Below are positions 1 to 5,095 of a stretch of DNA of 5,095 nucleotides, one piece after another. The notes beneath the pieces were generated by a model that saw nothing but the letters and a program-made list of their open reading frames with translations, was not told the origin of the DNA and did not search any database. Origin of the DNA: Desulfobulbus sp. (lineage in GTDB: Bacteria; Desulfobacterota; Desulfobulbia; Desulfobulbales; Desulfobulbaceae). Location of the stretch: positions 1 to 5,095 of the forward strand of contig JAUWAH010000227.1 in the NCBI GenBank assembly GCA_030602145.1, written 5' to 3'. A program made the translations under genes and the position numbers. Position 1 is the first letter of the stretch; every line of letters begins with the position of its first letter.

Positions 1-729
1 GATGATCCGCAGGTGGCCGTCATAGTGATCGAGGCCCCCGTCGGCGTCGACCAGCGCCAGGAAGAGACTGGGAAAGTGGCCGAAAACACTGATATATTCC
101 CCGTAGCGGTCGAGTGACCGCTTGAACCGGTCCAGGTGGCCGCGGACCATGGTCTTGATGGCCGGAATTTCGGCGAGCAGGTCGACGCGGACCTGCTCGC
201 CGAGCGGTGAGTCGACGCCGCCGGGCACCACCCAGGCGGGATGGATGCGCCGTCCGGCCAGCCGTTCAATCACCTGCTGGCCGAACTGGCGCAGGCGGAT
301 GCCGTCGCGGGCGAACTGGGGATCGAGGCCGGCCACGCCGATGAAGGTGCGCTGCTCGGGCGGATGGTCCATGCCGAGCAGCAGGTCCGGCGAGGAAAGG
401 TAGAAATAGCTCAGGGCGTGGGACTGGATGAGTTGGCCGAGGTTGAGCATCCTGCGCAGGTTGACCGCCGCCTCCGGGATGGTCACCGCCAGCAGTCGGT
501 CGCAGGCCTTGGCCGAGGCAAGGGCATGGCTGACCGGACAGATGCCACAGGTGCGGGCGGTCAGGGCCGGCATCTCGAAGAAGGGGCGGCCCTTGACAAA
601 ATGCTCGAAGCCCCGGATCTGGGTGACCTGGAACCGGGCGTCGGCCACCCGGTCGTCCTGGTCGAGGAAGAGGGCGATGCGGGCATGGCCTTCGATGCGG
701 GTGACCGGTTCGATGGTGATCTGGCGCAT
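1..729 (-). CDS. hoxH: HoxH, large subunit of NAD-linked [NiFe] hydrogenase (partial, N-terminal 243 residues)
   Basis: Catalytic large subunit that carries the Ni-Fe(CN)2CO site where H2 is split or formed, acting in the cytoplasm. The frame starts MRQITIEPVTRIEGHARI and stays open to the left edge, so the C-terminal half, including the second CxxC pair and the processing site, is outside the window. Seen directly: the RIEGH motif with Glu13, the N-terminal nickel-binding motif RTCGICPVSHALAS with Cys61 and Cys64, and a later RRIHPAWVVPGGVDSPL stretch typical of the family. HoxH proteins are usually about 480 residues, so about half is visible. The ATG at 729-727 is preceded by GAGGAG with a 6-nt spacer; this site overlaps the hoxY stop codon (TGAGGAG), which points to translational coupling. 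Last gene visible in the hox operon. The group 3d assignment rests mainly on the hoxEFUY neighbours and is well supported. Confidence 0.95.
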   Translation of the reverse strand, partial: MRQITIEPVTRIEGHARIALFLDQDDRVADARFQVTQIRGFEHFVKGRPFFEMPALTARTCGICPVSHALASAKACDRLLAVTIPEAAVNLRRMLNLGQLIQSHALSYFYLSSPDLLLGMDHPPEQRTFIGVAGLDPQFARDGIRLRQFGQQVIERLAGRRIHPAWVVPGGVDSPLGEQVRVDLLAEIPAIKTMVRGHLDRFKRSLDRYGEYISVFGHFPSLFLALVDADGGLDHYDGHLRII

Positions 730-739
730 AACGGTCTCC

Positions 740-1273
740 TCAGGCACCGAACCGGGTGGACAGGGGCGGGCCGGGAACGGTGCCGGCGGCCAGGCCGGTG
801 AGGGCGGTCAGCAGGGTTTCGGCGCCGGGCGGACAACCGGGGATGAAGAGGTCGACGGTGACGAAATGATGCAGGGGCAAGGCCAGCTCCAACAGCACCG
901 GCAGGTCGGTCGCCGGGATCTGCGGGTTGAGGGCGGGTTGGTCGAGGTAGACCGTGCGCAGCATCGCCGCCGCGCCCGTGGCGTTGCGCAGGGCAGGGAC
1001 ATTGCCGGTCACGGCGCAATCGCCCACCGCGATCAGCAACCGGGAGTGGTGCCTGGCCAGCCGCAATCGGGCGACATCCTCGTGGCTGGAAACGGCGCCT
1101 TCGATCAGCACCACGTCGGCCGCTTCGGGGAAATGCTTGCTGTCCACCAGCGGGCTGTGGACGAACTCGTACATCGCGGCCAGGTCGAGGAGCCGCTCGT
1201 CCGTGTCCAGGAGGGACATGTGGCAGCCGGAGCAGCCGTCGAGCCAGAGGGTGGCAAGCCGCAGCATGGTCAT
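740..1273 (-). CDS. hoxY: HoxY, small subunit of NAD-linked [NiFe] hydrogenase
   Basis: Electron-transfer small subunit that pairs with HoxH and holds the [4Fe-4S] cluster nearest the Ni-Fe site. It is 177 residues with no signal peptide and no C-terminal multi-cluster extension, as expected for the short cytoplasmic HoxY type and unlike membrane-bound uptake hydrogenases. Cluster ligands visible: Cys14 and Cys17 in LDGCSGCHMS, Cys86 in AVGDCAVTGN and Cys147 in FIPGCPPGAE; the LIEGAV segment (57-62) is also typical. The frame is open farther upstream, to an ATG at 1399, but that part lies inside hoxU and lacks family likeness. I chose the ATG at 1273-1271 because GGGAG sits 5 nt upstream and the start overlaps the hoxU stop as ATGA. 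A second ATG two codons later (MTM) is a possible alternative start. Followed by hoxH after 10 nt. Confidence 0.95.
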   Translation of the reverse strand: MTMLRLATLWLDGCSGCHMSLLDTDERLLDLAAMYEFVHSPLVDSKHFPEAADVVLIEGAVSSHEDVARLRLARHHSRLLIAVGDCAVTGNVPALRNATGAAAMLRTVYLDQPALNPQIPATDLPVLLELALPLHHFVTVDLFIPGCPPGAETLLTALTGLAAGTVPGPPLSTRFGA

Positions 1274-1986
1274 CGATGCTCCCGGGCGCGATTGGCCATG
1301 AGATAGGGCAGAAACGGTCGCTTTTTGTGGGTTTCGGCCACCGGCCGTCCCTTTTCGAACAGGGCGCCGGTCGGGCAGACCTGGACGCACTTGCCGCATC
1401 CCGTGCAGGTTTCAGACAGCCCCCAGGGGGTCTCGAAGTCGGCGACGATCAGGCTGCGGATGCCCCGGTTTTTCACGTCCCAGGTGTGGGCGCCCTCGAT
1501 TTCGCCGCAGACCCGCACGCAGCGCATGCAGAGCACGCAGCGGTTGTGGTCGAGGACGAAGCGGGCATGGGAGGCGTCGACGGCGAGCTGCGGCGAGCGG
1601 CCGGGGAAACGGATGTGGTCCACCCCCAACTGTACGGCCAGATCCTGGAGTTCGCAATGGCCGTTGGCCACGCAAACCGCGCAGATGTGGTTGCGCTCGG
1701 AGAAGAGCAATTCGACGATGGCCTTCCGGTAGCGGTGCAGCCGCTCCGACCGGGTGGCCACCACCATGCCTTCCTGGATCGGGGTCACGCAGGCCGGATG
1801 CAGTTTGGGGCTGCCCTCGATCTCCACCATGCACAGCCGGCAGGCTCCCAGACTGGACAGGCCCTCCAGCCAGCAGAGGGTGGGAATGGCGATGTCGTTT
1901 TCCCTGGCCACCTTGAGGATGGTTTCCGAGGCCAGGCCGCTGACCTGGAGGCCATCCACAACCAGGGTGAGGATGGGCTCGCTCAT
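1270..1986 (-). CDS. hoxU: HoxU, diaphorase iron-sulfur subunit of NAD-linked hydrogenase
   Basis: Iron-sulfur subunit that carries electrons between HoxY and HoxF, equivalent to the N-terminal part of complex I NuoG. It is 238 residues. Domains in order: a plant-type [2Fe-2S] ferredoxin domain (about 1-80) with Cys38, Cys49, Cys52 and Cys66; a His/Cys cluster motif NHICAVCVANGHCELQ with His100, Cys102, Cys105 and Cys111; then a two-cluster ferredoxin domain with CVLCMRCVRVC (Cys150, 153, 156, 160) and CTGCGKCVQVCP (Cys194, 197, 200, 204). All expected cluster ligands are present. The frame is open upstream to 2223 inside hoxF, but the ferredoxin domain begins at MSEPILTLVVDG. The ATG at 1986-1984 has GGAGGA 6 nt upstream and overlaps the hoxF stop as ATGA; the gene's own stop overlaps the hoxY start in the same way. 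The combination with HoxE and HoxF makes this HoxU and not a formate dehydrogenase or NuoG fragment. Confidence 0.95.
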   Translation of the reverse strand: MSEPILTLVVDGLQVSGLASETILKVARENDIAIPTLCWLEGLSSLGACRLCMVEIEGSPKLHPACVTPIQEGMVVATRSERLHRYRKAIVELLFSERNHICAVCVANGHCELQDLAVQLGVDHIRFPGRSPQLAVDASHARFVLDHNRCVLCMRCVRVCGEIEGAHTWDVKNRGIRSLIVADFETPWGLSETCTGCGKCVQVCPTGALFEKGRPVAETHKKRPFLPYLMANRAREHR

Positions 1987-3593
1987 GGTCTGTCCTCCGG
2001 TTGGCGGGATTCGCTGATCCGGTCCAGGTATTCCTGACGGAAGTAGCGCAGGGTGCTCAGCACCGGATTGGGGGCCGATTGGCCGAGTCCGCACAGGCTG
2101 GTGTTTTTGACCAGATCGCAGAGCATCTCCAACTGGGCCAGATCGGCTTCGGTGGCGGTTCGTTCCTGGAAGGCGGTCAGCAGCCGGTGGATCTGGGCGG
2201 TGCCTACCCGGCAGGGGATGCATTTACCGCAGGATTCGTCCATGCAGAACTCGATGAAGTACTTGACGATGTCGATCATGCTCGAGGTGTCGTCCATGAC
2301 GATCATGCCCCCGGAACCCATGATCGAACCCAGTTCGCTCAGGCTTTCGTAGCTGACCGGCGCATCCAGGTGTTCGGCCGGGATGCAGCCGCCGGAAGGG
2401 CCGCCGGTCTGCACCGCCTTGAAGCCGTGGCCGTCGGGGATGCCGCCGCCGATGTCGAAGACGATCTCGCGCAAGGTGGTGCCCATGGGCACCTCGATCA
2501 GGCCGGTGTGGACGATCTTGCCGGTGAGGGCGAACACCTTGGTTCCCTTGCTGGCCTCGGTGCCCAGGGCGGCGAACCATCGGGAGCCTCGGTCGATGAT
2601 CGGCCCCACGTTGGCATAGGTCTCGACATTGTTGATCAGGGTCGGGTATCCCCACAACCCTTTTTCCGCCGGGTAGGGCGGACGGGGCCGGGGAATGCCG
2701 CGCCGTCCCTCCACCGATTCGATCAGGGCGGTTTCCTCGCCGCAGACAAAGGCGCCGGCGCCGAGGCGGATCTGGATGGCCAGGTCGAGGTTGAGACCGC
2801 AGATGGCGTGCCCGAGGAGGTTGTGCCGTTCCGCCTGGCGGATGGCCAGCTTCAGCCGGTGCACCGCCAGCGGATATTCGGCCCGCACATAGATGTATCC
2901 CTGGCAGGCGCCCACCGCATAGGCAGCGATGATCATGCCCTCCAGGACCGCATGGGGGGTGCTCTCCAGGATCGATCGGTCCATGAAGGCGCCGGGATCT
3001 CCCTCGTCGGCGTTGCAGATAATATATTTCCGCGCGCCCCTGGCCTTGGCCACGGTGGCCCACTTTAAGCCGGTGGGATAACCGGCTCCTCCCCTGCCGC
3101 GCAGACCGCTTTCCTGGATGCGGCGGATCACCTCGGCCGGTCGCATGTCAAGGGCGGCGAACAACCCGGCGTAACCGCCGGCGGCCAGATAATCGTCGAG
3201 ACTTTCCGGATCGATCCGGCCGGAGAGGGCCAGTACATTTTTGTGCTGCCGGGCGAAAAAAGGGAGGTCCGGCGGAACGAGCAGCTGTTCCGACGGTTGC
3301 TGGCCAAGCGAGGCGACGACCACATCAGCATCCTCCGGGCGAACATGCTGGTACAGCCACCCCTCGGGCTGGACGGCGACCAGCGGACCCAGGGCGCACA
3401 ATCCCATGCAGCCGGTTTTGCGGATCAAAACACGGCTCTCCATGCCGCGTTCGGCAACCGACCGGCGCAGGGCGGTGATCAGGGCGTCGTTGTGGGCGCA
3501 GCCCAGACTGGAGCAGACCAGCAGGTGATGGGCAAAGCCTTCCAGATGGAGCCGGTGTTCGGCGGCGCGGCGGCGCAGTTCGTCACGGTGCAT
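1983..3593 (-). CDS. hoxF: HoxF, NADH- and FMN-binding diaphorase subunit of NAD-linked hydrogenase
   Basis: Flavoprotein that exchanges electrons with NAD(P)+/NADH through FMN, homologous to complex I NuoF with an extra N-terminal domain. It is 536 residues, within the usual HoxF range. Order: a thioredoxin-like [2Fe-2S] domain (about 20-100) with Cys27 and Cys32 (CSSLGC) and Cys62 and Cys66 (GCMGLC); the FMN/NADH-binding core with RGRGGAGYPTGLKW (165-178), NADEGDPGAFMDR (194-206) and GAGAFVCGEETALIES (278-293); an SLBB-like segment (about 350-405); and the C-terminal [4Fe-4S] domain with ESCGKCIPCRVG (Cys455, 458, 461) and Cys501 in SLCGLG. I chose the ATG at 3593-3591 (MHRDELRRRA), preceded by GAGGAG with a long 10-nt spacer and giving an 11-nt overlap with the end of hoxE. 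In-frame ATGs upstream at 3659 and 3653 lie deeper inside hoxE and would add a low-complexity tail. The exact start is less certain than the identity. Confidence 0.95.
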   Translation of the reverse strand: MHRDELRRRAAEHRLHLEGFAHHLLVCSSLGCAHNDALITALRRSVAERGMESRVLIRKTGCMGLCALGPLVAVQPEGWLYQHVRPEDADVVVASLGQQPSEQLLVPPDLPFFARQHKNVLALSGRIDPESLDDYLAAGGYAGLFAALDMRPAEVIRRIQESGLRGRGGAGYPTGLKWATVAKARGARKYIICNADEGDPGAFMDRSILESTPHAVLEGMIIAAYAVGACQGYIYVRAEYPLAVHRLKLAIRQAERHNLLGHAICGLNLDLAIQIRLGAGAFVCGEETALIESVEGRRGIPRPRPPYPAEKGLWGYPTLINNVETYANVGPIIDRGSRWFAALGTEASKGTKVFALTGKIVHTGLIEVPMGTTLREIVFDIGGGIPDGHGFKAVQTGGPSGGCIPAEHLDAPVSYESLSELGSIMGSGGMIVMDDTSSMIDIVKYFIEFCMDESCGKCIPCRVGTAQIHRLLTAFQERTATEADLAQLEMLCDLVKNTSLCGLGQSAPNPVLSTLRYFRQEYLDRISESRQPEDRP

Positions 3594-4086
3594 GGTGCAG
3601 CCACTCCTCGATGACGGCGGTGGTTTCCTCAACGCCTCGTTTGCCGATGACATCGCCATCGGTCAGGATGACCGGGGCCAGGGCGCAGGCGCCGACGCAC
3701 CGTACCTCAACCAGGGACAACCGGTTGTCGGCGGTGGTTTCGCCGGGAAGCAGGCCGTAGCGGTCGCGGACCCAGGCGAGGACGCGGTCGGTACCCTTGA
3801 CGTGGCAGGCGGTTCCGGTGCAGACCACCAGGGTGTGTTCACCCTTGGGTTTGTGGCTGAAATGATTGTAAAAGGTGGCGACGCCAAACACCTTGGCCGG
3901 TGGCAGGCGAAGTTTGGCGGCGATGTAGGCCAGGGTTTCACCGTCAAGGTAGCCGAAGGCATCCTGGGCGGCGTGCAGGGTTTCGATTAGGGCGTCGGGT
4001 CGGTAATCATGGCGCTGCATGGCCTGATCGACCGATCTCCACGGCCTGTTCTCTCCGGACGGATGCGGAGGTGCGCTGGTTGGCAT
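3583..4086 (-). CDS. hoxE: HoxE, NuoE-like [2Fe-2S] subunit of bidirectional hydrogenase
   Basis: Small thioredoxin-fold [2Fe-2S] protein of the NuoE family, 167 residues. It is the fifth subunit found in hoxEFUYH-type hydrogenases and absent from the four-subunit HoxFUYH core. A helical N-terminal part (about 18-75, including ALIETLHAAQDAFGYLD and VFGVATFYNHFS) precedes the cluster domain with Cys89 and Cys94 (CTGTACHVKG) and Cys130 and Cys134 (RCVGACALAP), the normal NuoE ligand pattern. In known systems HoxE is thought to link the diaphorase to other electron carriers such as ferredoxin; that role here is inference. I chose the ATG at 4086-4084, with GGAG about 10 nt upstream, because the N-terminal stretch ENRPWRSVDQAMQRHDYRPD resembles HoxE starts I know. 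Met23 (4020-4018) is an alternative without a good ribosome site. First gene of the operon; it overlaps hoxF by 11 nt. The neighbouring hydrogenase genes rule out a stand-alone NuoE. Confidence 0.93.
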   Translation of the reverse strand: MPTSAPPHPSGENRPWRSVDQAMQRHDYRPDALIETLHAAQDAFGYLDGETLAYIAAKLRLPPAKVFGVATFYNHFSHKPKGEHTLVVCTGTACHVKGTDRVLAWVRDRYGLLPGETTADNRLSLVEVRCVGACALAPVILTDGDVIGKRGVEETTAVIEEWLHHAP

Positions 4087-4243
4087 GCGAAGTCGTCTCC
4101 GGAAGGGGGACTGGGCATCGTTGGGCGTGTCGTATCTTTTCCTATTTTCTCCGCGGATGCAATCCTTCTTTCGTGTTCATGACCGTCATCGCCGCCTTTG
4201 TGCACCCTTGTCTTCATATTTGTCAATTGTCGCAAAAAATAAA

Positions 4244-4258
4244 TACAAAAATGAACTG
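4244..4258 (+). repeat. 15-bp direct repeat, copy 1 (TACAAAAATGAACTG)
   Basis: This copy matches the one at 4325-4339 at 14 of 15 positions (C versus T near the end). The two starts are 81 bp apart. It lies about 110-124 bp upstream of the predicted glnK transcription start, a normal distance for a sigma-54 enhancer site. A binding role is inference; the repetition is seen directly. Confidence 0.6.
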
Positions 4259-4261
4259 TTT

Positions 4262-4276
4262 TTGTGTTGTGTTGTG
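4262..4276 (+). repeat. Three perfect tandem copies of TTGTG
   Basis: TTGTG occurs three times without a gap, in an otherwise AT-rich stretch between the two 15-bp direct repeats. On the minus strand it reads CACAACACAACACAA. Five-base spacing puts successive units about half a helical turn apart. It could be a simple-sequence tract that varies by slippage, or chance. Confidence 0.6.
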
Positions 4277-4293
4277 GCTATTTAAGATTTAAT

Positions 4294-4301
4294 ACAGTTC
4301 A
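4294..4301 (-). repeat. Inverted partial copy of the repeat core (TGAACTGT on the minus strand)
   Basis: ACAGTTCA on the plus strand is the exact reverse complement of TGAACTGT at 4252-4259, which covers the end of direct-repeat copy 1. It gives three occurrences of a TGAAYTG core in about 90 bp: two on the plus strand and this one inverted between them, near -70 relative to the predicted glnK start. Being only 8 bp and AT-rich, it could be chance. Confidence 0.4.
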
Positions 4302-4324
4302 ATTATTTGAAATAACATATTATT

Positions 4325-4339
4325 TACAAAAATGAATTG
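4325..4339 (+). repeat. 15-bp direct repeat, copy 2 (TACAAAAATGAATTG)
   Basis: Second copy of the repeat at 4244-4258, with one mismatch. It ends 2 bp before the -24 element of the predicted sigma-54 promoter, so a protein bound here would touch or compete with the polymerase, whereas copy 1 sits at a normal activator distance. Confidence 0.6.
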
Positions 4340-4341
4340 AA

Positions 4342-4357
4342 TGGCACGTTTTTTGTT
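4342..4357 (+). promoter_or_regulatory. Sigma-54 (-24/-12) promoter of glnK-amtB
   Basis: TGGCAC (4342-4347), five bases, then TTGTT (4353-4357), against the consensus TGGCAC-N5-TTGCA. The -24 half is perfect; the -12 half has GT where GC is usual. The spacing GG-N10-GT is correct. The predicted transcription start is near 4368, giving a leader of about 225 nt before glnK. Sigma-54 control by an NtrC-class activator is common for glnK-amtB operons, and the location and direction fit. No standard NtrC or NifA box was found upstream. Confidence 0.8.
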
Positions 4358-4378
4358 AAAGTTGGGGCATGAGGATTC

Positions 4379-4459
4379 GCATCCCTGGTGGATTGGCCAC
4401 GGTTGAAGATCAACAAACAGAAAGGGGGAAGATGATGAAGACGCGCAGTGCAGGGATGC
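4379..4459 (+). repeat. Distant 9-nt complementary pair in the glnK leader
   Basis: GCATCCCTG at 4379-4387 is the exact reverse complement of CAGGGATGC at 4451-4459. In RNA the two could pair and enclose a 63-nt loop that holds the ribosome site and start of the short leader ORF. A 9-nt match in a leader this size is only mildly unlikely by chance, so an RNA-switch role is a guess. Confidence 0.35.
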
Positions 4460-4548
4460 TCAGTGATTGCGGCCGACAGAATGTGTGCCGGCCATGGAGA
4501 GAAGGTTGGGGTGTCATCGGTTGCAACCGATGCATAATTGCTATCTAG
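4432..4548 (+). CDS. Possible 38-residue four-cysteine leader peptide
   Basis: This short frame lies inside the predicted glnK leader. It begins with two ATGs (4432 and 4435) after AAAGGGGGAAG, which can act as a ribosome site at better distance (6 nt) for the second ATG, and it ends at TAG, 44 nt before the glnK start. The peptide starts MMKTRSAGMLSDCGRQNVC and has four cysteines at residues 13, 19, 31 and 34 (C-x5-C-x11-C-x2-C), and is basic. I recognise no family. It could be a translated leader peptide that affects glnK expression, a small metal-binding protein, or simply untranslated leader that happens to be open. The palindrome at 4515-4532 and one arm of the 9-nt complementary pair lie within it. 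With no homologue known, translation is uncertain. Confidence 0.3.
   Translation: MMKTRSAGMLSDCGRQNVCRPWREGWGVIGCNRCIIAI
4515..4532. promoter_or_regulatory. Perfect 18-bp palindrome (operator-like or RNA hairpin)
   Basis: CATCGGTTGCAACCGATG is its own reverse complement over all 18 bases. As DNA it looks like a site for a dimeric regulator. As RNA it could fold into a 7-bp stem with a UGCA loop, but no T-run follows, so it is not a terminator. It lies 61-78 bp before the glnK start codon. CATAAT, a near match to a sigma-70 -10 box, follows at once (4533-4538), so the palindrome would cover the spacer and -35 area of any promoter there. No clear -35 hexamer is present. Confidence 0.55.
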
Positions 4549-4550
4549 AG

Positions 4551-4576
4551 GGCGGTCCGGGCACTCGCCCGCTGCC
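4551..4576 (+). other. GC-rich hairpin just upstream of the glnK ribosome site
   Basis: CGGGC (4558-4562) pairs with GCCCG (4567-4571) around the loop ACTC. The stem continues, after a 2-nt bulge (4556-4557), with GGCGG (4551-4555) pairing with CTGCC (4572-4576), including one G-U pair. A competing pairing, GGGCG (4550-4554) with CGCCC (4566-4570), cannot form at the same time. No T-tract follows, so it is not an intrinsic terminator. The glnK ribosome site AAGGAG begins 4 nt after the stem and stays free, which suggests an effect on translation or RNA stability if any. Confidence 0.5.
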
Positions 4577-4589
4577 GGAAAAGGAGTGA

Positions 4590-4931
<342 letters not shown>

Positions 4932-4947
4932 TCTGGAGGAACCACCC

Positions 4948-5095
4948 ATGAAAAAATTTACTTTAGCGACCACATCGACACTTGTTGGTCTGTTGGCCAC
5001 GGTTGGGTGCGCCTTTGCCGAGGAAGCGCCAGTCATTAGCAGCGGCGATACCGCCTGGATGTTGACCAGTACCGCTCTGGTGCTGTTTATGACCC
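4948..5095 (+). CDS. amtB: AmtB-type ammonium transporter (partial, first 49 residues)
   Basis: Start of an inner-membrane Amt/Rh-family ammonium channel; the frame runs off the right edge. The visible part begins MKKFTLATTSTLVGLLATVG, a signal peptide with a short basic start and a hydrophobic core, with a probable cleavage site after Ala24 (AFA before EE). After it come GDTAWMLTSTALVLFMT (33-49), the well-known start of the first transmembrane helix of Amt proteins. Cys21 is not in a good lipobox because Thr, and not Leu, stands at the -3 position, so a lipoprotein is unlikely. The ATG at 4948 follows GGAGGA at 4935-4940 with a normal spacer. The gene is 16 nt after glnK and almost surely in the same transcript, matching the conserved glnK-amtB pair in which GlnK binds and closes the channel. 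Confidence 0.92.
   Translation, partial: MKKFTLATTSTLVGLLATVGCAFAEEAPVISSGDTAWMLTSTALVLFMT

Noticed and set aside
428..3068. Long plus-strand open frames antisense to the hox genes (for example 428-1306, 1276-2037 and 2001-3068).
   Set aside because: They are shadows of GC-rich coding sequence; the minus-strand frames carry complete hydrogenase motifs, and the antisense products look like biased low-complexity translations.
4192..4212. Minus-strand GG-N10-GC arrangement (GGGTGCACAAAGGC region) as a sigma-54 promoter for hoxE.
   Set aside because: Only the GG and GC dinucleotides fit; the rest of the -24 element is wrong (TGGCAC is not present).
4198..4226. Perfect TTGACA on the minus strand (4226-4221) as the -35 box of a hoxE promoter.
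   Set aside because: At 16-18 bp spacing the bases read about GCACAA or CACAAA, with no resemblance to TATAAT, so I do not call a sigma-70 promoter there.
3987..4235. 82-codon minus-strand open frame overlapping the 5' end of hoxE.
   Set aside because: It overlaps hoxE in another frame, has no recognisable domain and a composition like out-of-frame translation.
4211..4341. Search for NifA (TGT-N10-ACA) or NtrC (TGCAC-N-GTGCA type) enhancer boxes upstream of the glnK promoter.
   Set aside because: No TGT-N10-ACA with the right spacing was found, and GTGCACC near 4200 is only half an NtrC-like site.
4515..4576. Palindrome or GC-rich hairpin in the glnK leader as an intrinsic terminator or ANTAR target.
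   Set aside because: Neither is followed by a T-tract, and the hexaloop TTGCAA of the palindrome lacks the A1/G4 pattern known for ANTAR-bound loops.
4966..5022. Lipoprotein signal at Cys21 of the ammonium transporter.
   Set aside because: The residues before Cys21 are T-V-G, which lacks the Leu/Val/Ile expected at -3; the AFA-EE site fits ordinary signal peptidase and the Amt family.

Overview
The window holds one side of a divergent locus. On the minus strand, from about 4086 down to the left edge, lies a tightly packed operon for a five-subunit NAD(P)-linked bidirectional [NiFe] hydrogenase, hoxE-hoxF-hoxU-hoxY-hoxH; hoxH is cut by the window edge after 243 codons. On the plus strand, from 4593 to the right edge, lie a PII signal-transduction protein (glnK type) and the first 49 codons of an AmtB-type ammonium transporter.

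The organism is probably a Gram-negative bacterium with a GC-rich chromosome. The reasons are the strong G/C bias at third codon positions in the hox genes, a recognisable sigma-54 (-24/-12) promoter ahead of glnK, a PII protein with the proteobacterial uridylylation motif YRGAEY, and an Amt protein with a cleavable signal peptide. Desulfobacterota (former Deltaproteobacteria) or another proteobacterial lineage fits best, but this is inference from general likeness and not from a search.

The hox genes work together. HoxE, HoxF and HoxU form the iron-sulfur/flavin diaphorase module related to the NADH-input arm of complex I. HoxY and HoxH form the hydrogenase module, with H2 chemistry at the Ni-Fe site in HoxH and electrons passing through HoxY and HoxU to FMN and NAD(P) in HoxF. 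All cluster-binding cysteines expected of the complete subunits are present. The genes are coupled by 4-nt ATGA overlaps (hoxF/hoxU, hoxU/hoxY), an 11-nt overlap (hoxE/hoxF) and a 10-nt gap (hoxY/hoxH). GlnK and AmtB form the usual nitrogen-status pair.

The least ordinary part is the 506-bp divergent spacer (4087-4592). It contains an AT-rich island (about 24% GC by hand count over 4211-4350) with a 15-bp direct repeat, an inverted partial copy of it, and a tandem TTGTG triplet, all upstream of the sigma-54 promoter. The predicted glnK leader is about 225 nt long. It holds a possible 38-codon four-cysteine ORF, a perfect 18-bp palindrome, a distant 9-nt complementary pair and a GC-rich hairpin just before the glnK ribosome binding site. 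I see no clearly new protein system; the leader and the repeat set are what merit a second look.
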